Positions 1-10,209 of a stretch of DNA of 64,000 nt are shown piece after piece. The stretch is from contig NW_001914928.1 of assembly GCF_000208925.1 (NCBI RefSeq), positions 1 to 64,000 of the forward strand, written 5' to 3'. Origin of the DNA: Entamoeba histolytica HM-1:IMSS. Its lineage: Eukaryota > Evosea > Mastigamoebida > Endamoebidae. Each line of letters starts with the position of its first letter. Within the stretch, counting starts at the first letter, position 1. A model generated the notes under the pieces. That model searched no databases, had not been told where the DNA came from, and saw nothing but the letters and a program-made list of their open reading frames with translations. The translations under genes and the position numbers were made by a program.

Positions 1-1935
1 TTCAATATTAGATTATTTTATTTCATTATCATTTCATTGTCTTCATTATTTATTTCATTTATTATTTCATATTCATTTATTATTTTTTAAAATCAAATAA
101 ACAATATTATTGATATTCATTCATCATATTCATTTAATATAATAAATATACACAACATTTCAGAATAAATATTGAATATTTAACATTGAAAATATTGATT
201 ATATTCGATAATTTATTCAACATAAATTCAATAAAACATATATTTTGATAATACACAAATGAAATAATAAAGAAATATACAATACTCAAGAACTAATAAA
301 AAAGAAATAAAAAGAATAAATGAATATAAAAGTGATAAATAATAGAAGAAAGAAATAGAAAAACAATGAAAAACAAATAATATAAAAAGAATATAAATAT
401 ATAAAAGAATAAAAAGAAAGTAGAAGAAGAATATAAAAATAATAAATCACAAAGAGATGATAAAAGAAGAAAAGAATGAAAATGGTGTATTTTTATTGTA
501 AAAATTAGAAATATTCAATAATAAGTGTCTAATTTAATGATTCAAAATAATTAATATTGTTTTATTGAAAAAAAATATTGTATTATTTTTTATGTTATTA
601 TTTATATGTATAACTTCATCATGATGTTTATTATATATTCAATCATATGTGTTATGTTATTATAACATATAATAAGTGATAAAATATAAATGAAAATGAT
701 ATGAATATATGATATAGAATAGAAAAATAAAAGAATAATAAGAATAAATGATAAATAAATATAGAAAAGATAATAAATGATATAATAATAAAATCAAAAT
801 ATAAAAGATAAATTTAATATTAATATAAATCAAAAGAGAATAAATGATAATAATATAAAAATGATAAGAATATAAAAATGATAAAGATGAATAAACAAAT
901 AATAAAATACATTTAAATATAAAAGAATAACAATAAGAAAATCTAAAGAATATAAACATAAAAATAATAAAATAAGAAGAATATAATAATATAATAATAT
1001 ATAGATAATAAGAAGATGATAGATAAATAATATAAACAGAGAAATAAATATAAAAATACGATAGATAAATAACATATAAAGAAAAGAATAAAAAGAATAA
1101 AAATAATTAAATACGATTCATCAAATCATCTATTTCATTAATATTTCATACAAAATGAATACAAATGATTATAAAATATAAACATAAATATATATATATT
1201 CTGTATTTATCATATTTTTTATTTATTTTTATTTTAGGAGCAAAATATAATAAAGTGGAATATTCTATGGATGCAAATTATTTTGCATCTTTTTTCTTTT
1301 TTGTAAATTATTTAGATGCATTTTTTCTTTGCTAATTTTCGTACCCATTAATAACAATGATTAAAATGATTAATAACAATAATATTCTCACAAAACATCA
1401 TTGTTATATCATTTTATTTATATACAATATTTCAATTATTTATTTATTGTATTAATTCATAATATAATTTTCTTTAAATTTCATGAATATGTGTATGAAT
1501 TTTAATAAGAATAATGAAATGATTAATATTAAATGATTATTCACTCTATATAATATAAACATCAAATGAATAAATATGTTAAATGAAATTGAAATAAACA
1601 AATAATTCAATTGTTCATTCATTTGATTTAATAAAATTTCAAAAATTTTATTTAAAATTTTTAATAAAGTATATTTTATTTTTGAATATTAAACATATTA
1701 AAAATTAATTTATTCATTAATCATTGTATAAATACTCACATAAACAAATAAATAACATTTTGTTATGAAAAATGAACAATAATGATAATACATGTATTAT
1801 AATGATATTGAATTAATAAATATAAGTGAAATAACAATAATTTTTATTTTTAATAATATTTTATCATATTCAATAATACACAAATGAAGATTCAATGTTC
1901 AATAATTATTATTTTATTTGTGTATTAAATAAAAA
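1..1935. other. AT-rich low-complexity intergenic DNA
   Basis: No supportable gene. From about 240 to 1110 the plus strand is almost all A, G and T, built of short words such as AATAAA, AAGAAT and ATGATA; this makes long minus-strand open frames of Phe/Ile/Tyr/Leu that are composition artefacts. The texture resembles the 5' parts of the LINE copies at 21.9 and 24.0 kb, so it may be an old decayed copy, but I cannot align it convincingly. A perfect hairpin (GATGCAAA, loop TTAT, TTTGCATC) lies at 1270-1289. Confidence 0.5.
1270..1289. repeat. 8-bp inverted repeat (hairpin)
   Basis: GATGCAAA at 1270-1277 and its exact reverse complement TTTGCATC at 1282-1289 are separated by TTAT. The word GATGCA recurs at about 1315. 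No gene is adjacent, so its role is unknown. Confidence 0.5.
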
Positions 1936-2166
1936 GTAATTAATTAAGTATTAATAGATTTTTCATCTATTCTTCCTAGCTCAGAGGAGATTAATCCCTT
2001 CGCTGTTTAAAATAAGAGTAATCTTTTTGTTGAACCTATCATTTAGGTTTGTCTTGGAAAATGAGGAAAGCACTTCTTTCTTTTATTTCTTCTTATTAAG
2101 GTTTTTTTCAAACTTCTTCTTAATTCTTCTTTTTAAGCTTTTGTTTGTTTTCCACCTTAATTTAAA
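1936..2166 (-). mobile_element. SINE-like element, 3' end on the minus strand
   Basis: Read on the minus strand, the block ends with GATTAATCTCCTCT, then AATAGA, a 7-nt loop, TCTATT, and AATACTTAATTAATT. The same terminal sequence closes the LINE copies at 27.2 kb and 62.2 kb. Upstream of it (2027-2166) there is no LINE coding sequence but A/G-rich sequence with a short repeated character. Sharing only the 3' end with a LINE is what is known for Entamoeba SINEs mobilised by LINEs. The 5' limit is a guess, set where copy A sequence seems to begin. Confidence 0.45.
1953..1971 (-). other. Conserved 3'-terminal stem-loop (SINE-like copy)
   Basis: AATAGA at 1953-1958 pairs with TCTATT at 1966-1971 around a 7-nt loop. 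The stem is identical to those at 27188-27206 and 62182-62200 while the loop differs, which fits selection for a structure recognised by the LINE reverse transcriptase. Confidence 0.5.
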
Positions 2167-2348
2167 AAAGATGCATTACAGAAGACACCACAAAAATATA
2201 GAAAAACAAATAATCAAAGAAGAAGAAATTTACATCAACAAAGAAATATAAATGATAGAAGAATGAGTGAAAATAGGTATTATCTGTATTGACAGAGATA
2301 CATGAATAATCACACTAATCATTACAACAATAATTATAACCATAAATA

Positions 2349-3329
2349 TCACAACATAGATGATACAAATCATTTCACTCATCACTTCAATCATAATCAC
2401 CGTCATAAACACTTTAATAATAATTTCAATAGAAATAAACAATACTAATATAATAGAAACAAATACCATAATAACACACAAAGAAGGTATAAACAATATC
2501 AAAATAAGAAACAAAATAGAAATCAAAGAAAAATGATTGAAATACAAAACCAAGAATATTGGAAAAACTCTTTGAAGAAGAAATTAAAATATTTACACCA
2601 CAAGAAATAGGAGAAATTAAAAATACCAAGATTAAAGAATATACATCATCAACAATATGGAGAAGATGGTATTTTCTTGCACAAGAAAAAACAAAAACAA
2701 TCAGAAAGGAAGAAGAAACTATTAGTATGACGATGGAAGAAGACAATAATCAATACAACCCAATTGAGATTAATGATAATAGAATATACAATAACTATGT
2801 AATGAGTATTGAAAGTGAAGAAGACGATGATAAAGAGTTTACTAAAGGAGAGAAGCAGATTGATGAAGAGAAGAAAACAGTAAAAAAGGAAAAAAGAGCA
2901 GAAGAAATAGAGAAAAAAGTGGAGGAGGATATGAAAGAGAAAGAAGAAATGAAATACAAATAACAGAATAAACCATTAAAAACTAACAAAAGATATTATG
3001 ACATTAAAGAAGAAGCATGAATAGGAGATAATCACAAAACACTGGTGTGATAAAAAAAAATATTTGAATTCCATGCTGAATCTGAGAGGAAAATGTTTGA
3101 AGTAAACAATTTAACACAGCAACTACTCTTCCTGAAAGATAAATTATGTAAATTAGAAAATGAAAATACACAAGAAGAAAAGAAGAAAGATGAGGTAACT
3201 TACAATATAACAGACTCATCTGAAACACAAATTCTAAATGACATCTCCCCCAATGTGGTAGTAGCTGATGAGATATCATCAAGTGAAGATGATATTCCAA
3301 AAAAGAAAGTTAATGCAGAAATCCATTGA
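2349..3329 (+). pseudogene. Broken ORF1-like or unrelated 5' coding remnant
   Basis: I do not recognise this protein. The pieces are in different frames: a His/Asn-rich stretch (about 2349-2560, interrupted by a TAA); an acidic/Lys-rich piece (2559-2963) with KIFTPQEI near its start and an E/K-rich tail; and a 78-residue piece (3093-3329) starting MFEVNNLTQQLLFLKDK that looks like a heptad coiled coil followed by an acidic stretch. Coiled-coil ORF1 proteins are known from LINEs, so this may be ORF1 of copy A. A separate dead gene into which the LINE inserted is equally possible. Confidence 0.35.
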
Positions 3330-3849
3330 AGAAATGGATATTCAGCATAAGAAGATCACTACATTTGAATTAGACAATTTAAAAAAAAATAATTGAAATA
3401 AACAGACAGAGAAGAAGAAATTTTAACACTCTATAAATGTTTTGCTTTGAAATTATTTGAAAGAAAATTAAGATGTCAACTTAAAGAAGAAATAATAGAA
3501 AGACTAATACAAGAATTTGAAATTAAAGTAAATGATATTAATGAATATAAAGAAATAATAAAGAAGACATTTAAAATAAAGAATGAAATTAAAAGAGAAT
3601 CAATAGAATAATGGAGGAAGAAATAATAAAACATCAATGGAAAGATAATGAATTACAAGAAATAATATCTAAAATGAACAAGAAAGAGAAGAAATAGAAG
3701 AAGAGGAGGTAATGAAATAATTAAAGAATAAATGAAAGAGTAAGATGATGTACAATTTATTAATTATTATTACAATAAAAAGAAAATACATCAAATAATT
3801 AATATTATTAATAAAAAATGAAATAATAATCAATACATTAGACGATTAT

Positions 3850-5660
3850 TATCACTATATTAAATCTGTATCTTCCACTATTAACATCATTAATAAAAAT
3901 AAACAAGAAAGAAGTGGAAAGAGAAGTATAGAAAGAATATTACAATCAAAAATATGTAGATTGAGAGATTTACTCCATAATAAACAATATATGAAATTAA
4001 AAAGAATATTACATATTAAGAAAAATGATATATACCATATTAAAATAAAAACAATAGAACAAATAAACTATTATAAATACCTCCGAAAGATGAAAATAAT
4101 AGAAATAGAAGCAAGAAAGAATAATTTGAAAAGAATAAGATTGAAATATAAAATGATGAAATATGGGAAAAGGCAACACCTAAATAAATCTAAAGAAGAT
4201 GAATATCCAGATAATATCTCCACTATTAATTTCTGGAAATGAATCTATGAAACTAACACTAATATAGATTTTATCTAAATATTAATTTATATGAAATATT
4301 AATTGAAAATAGAATTAATAATAGAATGTCAATAATCACTCCCAATGAACTAGACTGTGATATTAAATTCATTAATAATTTGAAAGTAAATTGAAAATGA
4401 TAAAATACAATGATTCTTGATTAAATAATTAGAACAACCAATGAAATATTTATTAAAATTACTTAATGAATGGTTAAATAATCCTAATGAAATACTTCTC
4501 CATTTTATTCAAGGAAGGATAATATTAATATATATATATGAAAGATGATAATTTAGACAATCAAAATTACAGACAAATAATTTGTTTAAATTGTCTGTTA
4601 AAAGTATATACATCAATATTAAAGATGAAAATAGAAAATCAATTGATGTTAAATCAAATTGAAAAACAACTCTCATTAAATCAAATTGGATGTAAGAAAT
4701 ATACATATGCATCAAAAGAATGATTATTATACAACACTATAATCATTCAATTATTAATAAATAATAAATGGAAGTGGTAGAAACATATTATGACGTCTCC
4801 AAAGCATATGATAGTATTAACCACCAATGGATTAAACAATGCTTAATTTATTTTAATATCCAACTTATAGTAATTAATAGTATATTATACATATTAAATA
4901 ATACATATCTTAATTTATATTATAATCAAGAAAGTGTGGGTATGATTAATGTAGAAAGAGGAATAATACAAATGATAGTTTATCTCAACTCTTATTTGTA
5001 TTATCTATTGATATATTATCTAAACAATTAGATAAACAAATAAGCAAATTAAATATTAAAATGAATGGAGAAGAAAAACAAGTCCAGTTAAACCACATAT
5101 TGTATATGGATGATTTAAAGATAATAACTAATAGCCTCGATGAAATGGAAAAAGCCAACAAATTAACTAAAGAAATATTTAATTGAATATGATTAAAAAT
5201 TAATGTAGAAAAGAGTGTGATAATGACTAATATTAATAGTCAAATAAATGGTGAACTAGATGAACTACCAAGAGTAACTAATGATAATCCTTATAAATAT
5301 CTTGGTATTGAAATAGGAGATAAAGTAAATATTAATAAATATTGTACAAGAATATTAAATGATGTATCTTCTATTTTATCATCATTAAATACTCTGAAAT
5401 ATAGCAACCTCAATACAATAAGAAAGATTAATAATGATATAATCTCCAAATTAAGATATGGATTTAGTATTGTCCCATTGAAACTAGGAGAATTGGAGAA
5501 TATAGATAAACAAATAAGAAAATCATTGATACAACTCCAATTATATAGTAGAAATATCCCAAAAAGTAGATTATATGTTAAAATAAATGAAATGGGATTA
5601 GGATTAATGTCATCAAGAGATGAATGTGGTAAAGAATTAATAAGAATATATTTAAAATAA
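3850..5660 (+). pseudogene. Reverse transcriptase remnant of LINE copy A
   Basis: Recognisable RT blocks occur in order but in more than one frame: a basic linker (3961-4242); a finger block; YYDVSKAYDSINHQW (about 4786-4830) corresponding to the motif A region; an intact YMDD box at 5103-5114; and a thumb region (5217-5660) with NPYKYLGIEIG. In-frame TGAs follow ASKE (4721-4723), NFWK (4240-4242) and EIFN (about 5184), and there are frameshifts between 4723 and 4768 and between 5031 and 5103. It cannot make an active enzyme, although the catalytic YMDD is preserved. Confidence 0.8.
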
Positions 5661-5731
5661 AAATATCAAACACAGGAATAGGAGAAATGATAGAAGCAAT
5701 AAAAGAAAATCCAAATTGAATAATTAAAAGA

Positions 5732-6700
5732 ATGAAGAAAGCATTTAGTAAGAAGATTAATTTTAATGAATTAATGAATGTAATAGAAATAAATGAAAGA
5801 AAACATGATTTAAAGAAAGTATTTGAAATTGTAAATAATGAATTAAATGAAAGATATTTAAATGAATGGAAAGAAAAGAAATGTGGTGAATATATAAGAT
5901 GTGCAAATGGCACTTTTAATGATAAGAAATTAACAGTAGCCATATGGAGGTCATTAAACATAAAAAGAAATGCATTCCTCCAAATAGTAAAAATGCAAGA
6001 AGGAGTAACTATGACAGAAGTATTAAATCAAAAATACTCCAAAATGATGCTTTAAAATATTGTAAACATTGTCCTAACACAATAGCATCGATTAGTCATA
6101 TATTGTTAGGATGTAATGAAAAAGAATCAAATATCAAAATATGATTATGTTTGTAAACAAATATTTAAACGTTTATTAATTACACAATTTAATGAATTTG
6201 ATGCTATTAATTTTAATAATCATCCAAAATGTATTAATAATGATGAAATGATTATAACTTACAATAAAGATTTATTTGTTAGTGACAATTCTTTCCATGA
6301 TAGAAGACCAGATATATATTATCAAAATATGAAAGAAAAGAAAGGATATATTATAGATGTTGCTATATGTCAAGATAATAATTTAGAATTAAATTATATT
6401 CACAAAATAAATAAATACAAAGAATTACAAGAGAAAATAAGAAACAATAGAGAATTAATATATGTAGAAATAATACCTATTATATTATCAATAAATGGAT
6501 TAATACATAAAGAGTCTATAAGAAGATTAAAATCATTAAAATTAAAATTAGAATTTCCCCTAAATCCTACGAACAATAATAATAAAAAATATGAAAGACT
6601 TAATGTTTTACACATTCAATTCTGGCAGCACATTAGAATTCGAATCAAAGAATATGAGCATGTAAGAAATGAACTCTATTACACTAATAGAGCATATTGA
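5732..6700 (+). pseudogene. CCHC and PD-D endonuclease remnant of LINE copy A
   Basis: Three overlapping frames carry the C-terminal part of the LINE protein. A helical linker ends in CANGTFNDKKLTVAIWRSL. Then CKHCPNTIASISHILLGC (about 6060-6113) forms a C-X2-C-X8-H-X4-C knuckle. The 6116-6700 frame has RPDIYYQ followed 14 residues after the PD by D in GYIIDVAI, the PD-X14-D core of restriction-like LINE endonucleases, then the conserved IPIILSINGLIHKES block also seen in copies D and E. A frame change at about 6050-6120 separates the knuckle from the nuclease. Confidence 0.8.
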
Positions 6701-6777
6701 AGAAACTAAAATAATCACTTCTCAATATGAAGAAAATCCAATTGTGGATATATCTAATAATTGATATTTTTATTTAG

Positions 6778-7690
6778 AAAGACATTAAAACAAATGAAGA
6801 AGAAATTAAAAACAAAACACAAATAAAGAAATGAATGAAAGAAGTAAAATTACAAGAATAATAAATAACAAACAAAGTACAATGAAAATACAAGAAGAAA
6901 TAAAGAAGAAAAGAAAGAAATCAAATTTTAATTGAATTGTTGTATTGTTTTGCAATTAATTTGTTAAATAAAAATTATATAAGAAAATAAGAAATGAAGA
7001 AATAGAAAGTATAATAAAAGTAATAAACATTAATGTAAATAATGAAAAAGAATATATTAAATATATTAAAATATCACATAAAATAAAACAAAATACTAAA
7101 TAATACATTAAAGTGAAAGTAAATGATATAATAGAAGAGTAGAGTGTAATTCAATAATAAAAAACATCATATTAAAGAATAACTCTAATGAAATTGATGA
7201 AGAATATCTTAACACTCTCATCAATAAAATAAAAGAAATGAAAATAGAAAAATGTACAAACATTAATTACTATTGTAAAAGAAAAGGAACTGATGAATTA
7301 ATAATGGAAATTAATAATAGATGGATATTGTCAGGAAGAAGAGTGCATTATCTGCAAGATGATATGAAGATGATTTCAATGATTATGCACCTCTATCTCC
7401 AAAATAAAATAATAAGAGATAAATTTGATGAAATAAAAGAAATCCTAAAGAAAATAAATAAACTAGAAGATATATTCAATGAAATTGTACAGAATAAAGT
7501 GCATCATGAAATTAAAAGAATATGATGAAGAATGAATTAAAGTTAAAGCACTAGAAAGAATAAAATACCTAAAATATATGATGGCAATGATAAAAGAATT
7601 AAATTTAATAAAGATGAAATAGTCAGAATCAATATAAATAAAATCATGATTGATTCTAATAAGAAAATTAGAATAAGGAAGAAACAAAAA
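6778..7690 (+). mobile_element. Internal LINE fragment (copy B), truncated at both ends
   Basis: From GACATTAAAACAAATGAAG at 6778 to about 7685 the sequence is nearly identical to 22387-23296 in copy C and to the matching part of copy D (24490-25395). It lacks the first 470 bp of those copies and everything 3' of the linker before the RT domain. Loss of the 3' end is unusual for a LINE insertion, which starts at the 3' end, so this fragment probably arose by deletion or recombination. It stops about 100 bp upstream of RER1. The longest frame left is 7238-7525. Confidence 0.75.
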
Positions 7691-7791
7691 TTTTCTTTTT
7701 ATTTTTTAGTAAAAAAAATAAAATAAAAGAATAATAGAATTTTATTAAAAGTTTAAAAAGGAACTTTTTAATTTAAAAGGTTTTTGTTATT

Positions 7792-8389
7792 ATGGAAAGT
7801 ACAGAAGAGCCTAAAGAAAATATTTTTACTCAAACACAATCAAAAATAGAACAAAAGTATCAAATTTTTATGGATAAAATTACACCGTTTACTAAGACTC
7901 GATGGTCATTATTTATAATTTGTTTAGTTTGGTTTATGTATCGAATGGTTCATTATCATAAATATTATGTTTATGCATACGCTTCAGGAATTTATATTTT
8001 ATTCCAATTTATTGCATTTTTAACTCCAATTAATATTGACACAAGTGGAGAGCCATTATTACCTGATGTTACTGGAGTAGAATATAGACCATTTATGAGA
8101 AGATTATCAGAAAAGAAATTTTGGTTTGTTTAATTAAAAAGAAAACAATTAATTCTTTTTGAAAGTGAAATTAAATAAAAAACTTATTTTTTTAAGGGTA
8201 AGAAGCTTTGGAGTTGTCTTTGGTTCATTATTAATGTCATTTACCAAAATAGATATTCCAGTATTTTGGCCAATTCTTTTAGTCTATTTCATTGTTTTAT
8301 TTGTAGTAACAATGCATTCACAAATTCGTCATATGATTCAACATCATTATATTCCATTTGATGTTGGAAAGCAGACGTACAATAATTAA
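7792..8389 (+). CDS. RER1: RER1-like Golgi-ER retrieval receptor (one intron)
   Basis: RER1 is a four-span membrane protein of the early Golgi that returns ER membrane proteins through COPI vesicles. Exon 1 is 7792-8123 and exon 2 is 8197-8389; the 73-nt intron begins GTTTGT and ends AAG, and splicing rebuilds the codon for Trp in EKKFW. The product is 174 residues, close to the usual 190-200. Family hallmarks seen are RPFMRRLSEKKFW before the splice and IPVFWPILLVYF, then QIRHMIQHHYIPFDVGKQ after it. Without splicing the frame ends at 8133. It is the first host gene after LINE fragment B, whose 3' edge is about 100 bp upstream, so little promoter sequence separates them. Confidence 0.93.
8124..8196 (+). 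other. Intron of RER1
   Basis: 73 nt, starts GTTTGT, ends TTTTTTTAAG. It is placed by restoring the conserved FW/VPVFWPI reading frame across the junction. Confidence 0.88.
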
Positions 8390-8449
8390 AAAAAAATATT
8401 TTTAAGGTTTAATTAACATCAAGTTTTAAAGTGTTAAAATAAAAATGAG

Positions 8450-9487
8450 TCAATATACAATTCCTCCATTATTTCTTCTGTAAATAAGAATTGGAGAACA
8501 ACCAGAATTTAATAATACTTTTTTCATCTGAAATGAATATTTACTTGGGTTTGAGCACATTCTTTGAGTACAATTTTCTATTTGAATTGGGAAATATTGG
8601 AAATAATTCTTGAAGTACAACACATTTATTAATACCAAATCATAATTCTCTTTTTGTTTATATTCTAAGTTAAATATTTTACTAAAGAATTCTAAGAATT
8701 CTAGTGTGTCATTATAAGACCCAAGAATAAGTTTATTATTAATAAATGGTGGTTGTTGTTGATCAATATAAAATGCTTCAGATTTAGTAAGAAAGTTAGA
8801 TATCCAAGAATAATGATCAATAAGGTTTAAGTGATAATTTCCTTTTCCAGGATCTTCTAACATTAAATAAAGTTTACTTCCGTCAACTGTTTTAAATATA
8901 TCATTTAATAATACTACATTATGAATATCTGATAAAAATACTCTATCATATTCATTTGGTAAATCTTTAAGATATTCATATGCCCATATATTTCTTGCAT
9001 TATCTTCATTCCAAGTATCATTATATTTTGTTGTAGTAATTATTTCTATTTCATATTGATTCATTATACGAACAAAGTCTTTATTAATACTTCCAATAAC
9101 AAGAACTTTAGCAGTAACTTTTGGTAATACTTTTCTCATTAAATTCATTTCATTTTCAATATCATTTAAATATTTTTCATTAGTTTTATCTTTTCTTTGA
9201 AGTTCTTGGTATGAAAATAATATTAAATCTCTTGGATTTTCAGGTTTTCCAATAAATATTTCATTACATTCATTTGAGAATTCTAATTCATTTAATTCAA
9301 TTAAAGGAACAGAACTTAGTTCAATATCAAAAACTTTTGGTTGTGCTAATAAACGATTGTATGGAAATTGAGGATAAGATTTCGTAAATTCTTTTGGTTT
9401 TGAAGAGTATATAAGAAAAAAAGTAATAAAAAGAAATCCATATAATAGCCAAATAATTTTACTAATATGTCCTACACTACCAACCAT
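8450..9487 (-). CDS. Type II membrane protein, glycosyltransferase-like, unassigned
   Basis: A 345-residue protein with a short cytosolic N-terminus, one hydrophobic segment at about residues 10-28 and a long lumenal part, the layout of Golgi glycosyltransferases. The middle holds a Rossmann-like stretch (TAKVLVIGSINKDFVRIM) and YDRVFLSDIHNVVLLNDIF, where the acidic SD-IHN turn sits where many GT-A enzymes carry D-x-D. Four Cys lie in the last third, which fits a disulfide-bonded lumenal domain. No family is recognised with certainty, so the glycosyltransferase idea is inference. The gene converges with RER1; the stop codons are about 60 bp apart. Confidence 0.7.
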   Translation of the reverse strand: MVGSVGHISKIIWLLYGFLFITFFLIYSSKPKEFTKSYPQFPYNRLLAQPKVFDIELSSVPLIELNELEFSNECNEIFIGKPENPRDLILFSYQELQRKDKTNEKYLNDIENEMNLMRKVLPKVTAKVLVIGSINKDFVRIMNQYEIEIITTTKYNDTWNEDNARNIWAYEYLKDLPNEYDRVFLSDIHNVVLLNDIFKTVDGSKLYLMLEDPGKGNYHLNLIDHYSWISNFLTKSEAFYIDQQQPPFINNKLILGSYNDTLEFLEFFSKIFNLEYKQKENYDLVLINVLYFKNYFQYFPIQIENCTQRMCSNPSKYSFQMKKVLLNSGCSPILIYRRNNGGIVY

Positions 9488-9868
9488 TAAACTCTAATAT
9501 TTATTATTTATTTATTTTAAGTTGATTTTTAAGTTTTATTTTTAATCTGTTTAAAAAAAAAAAGAAAGGAAGTTTTATGTTTGATATTAGCATTAATTAT
9601 TAGGGTACTTATTATAACTTACACTAATTGTTATTTAATATTCTACTAAAGGGGTGTTACTATTTAATGCTTTTTAGTGCTTTGTTAAGTATCAAAAACC
9701 AAACTGATAAACATATTATATTAATGATTAAATTCTATTCTTATTTAAGTCTTATGAAAAACGTATTTTATATACATTTAATTCATTACCCTGACTTATT
9801 TCAATAAAATTTCAAAAACTAGAAAAAGGAAAAAAAAACTGAAAAATTCTAATTGGAAGAATAAACCT
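9488..9868. other. Divergent promoter region
   Basis: 381 bp between two divergent genes. I see no further gene. GAAAAATTCT at 9841-9850, about 20 bp before the 72-residue gene, resembles the Entamoeba initiator AAAAATTCA. Confidence 0.4.
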
Positions 9869-10087
9869 ATGAAGACCCTCTCTATTGTTTTAATGATATT
9901 ATATTATGTATTTGCATTAGAAACTAGTGAAAGTGATAATAGTAATGATGACTATACTAATTTAATCACAATTATTGTTATGTCAGTTGTATTTGGTTCT
10001 TTAATTATTGTATCAATATTTGTTGCAATTGTATTAATTGTTAAGCAAAGAAAAACAAAAACAGATGAATATCATTCATTGGATTAA
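9869..10087 (+). CDS. Small type I membrane protein with C-terminal Tyr motif
   Basis: 72 residues: a signal peptide (about 1-17), a short acidic, Ser/Asn/Asp-rich outer segment, one long hydrophobic segment (about 33-57) and a basic tail KQRKTKTDEYHSLD. YHSL is a possible YxxPhi sorting signal for endosome or lysosome. The 777-residue protein at 27394-29782 ends in a similar way (basic run, then YTSLP). No enzymatic domain is present and I do not recognise a family. ATG context and a nearby initiator-like AAAAATTC support it as real despite its size. Confidence 0.6.
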   Translation: MKTLSIVLMILYYVFALETSESDNSNDDYTNLITIIVMSVVFGSLIIVSIFVAIVLIVKQRKTKTDEYHSLD

Positions 10088-10209
10088 AGAAATCAAAAAC
10101 AGAAAAATTAAAGAAAATGACGAATGGTATGTGTTATTCATTGAATTGTGTTTTTGTTTCTTTATTGATTTTACTTTTTTTTAACTTTTCAATCATTTGA
10201 AACATTCAG

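Larger units (their letters stand above)
2250..6777 (+). mobile_element. Decayed LINE, diverged family (copy A)
   Basis: A plus-strand element with a charged, partly coiled-coil 5' part (about 2250-3720), a reverse transcriptase region (about 3850-5660), a CCHC knuckle (about 6046-6120) and a restriction-like endonuclease (about 6300-6700). This order is that of R2-like LINEs and of known Entamoeba LINEs. It aligns by domain, not by near identity, with the copies at 22-27 kb and 62-64 kb, so it is another family or an old copy. Frameshifts and in-frame stops break every domain. Its 3' end has no copy-D-type terminal stem-loop; the sequence passes directly into copy B at about 6778. The 5' limit is uncertain. 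Confidence 0.75.

Noticed and set aside
660..1075. Minus-strand frames rich in Phe, Ile, Tyr and Leu
   Set aside because: Low-complexity A/G-rich plus strand gives such frames automatically; no start context, no domain, no intron signals.
2230..2746. Minus-strand hydrophobic frames over the His/Asn-rich region
   Set aside because: Antisense reading of AAT/CAT-rich sequence; the plus strand has the more protein-like pieces.
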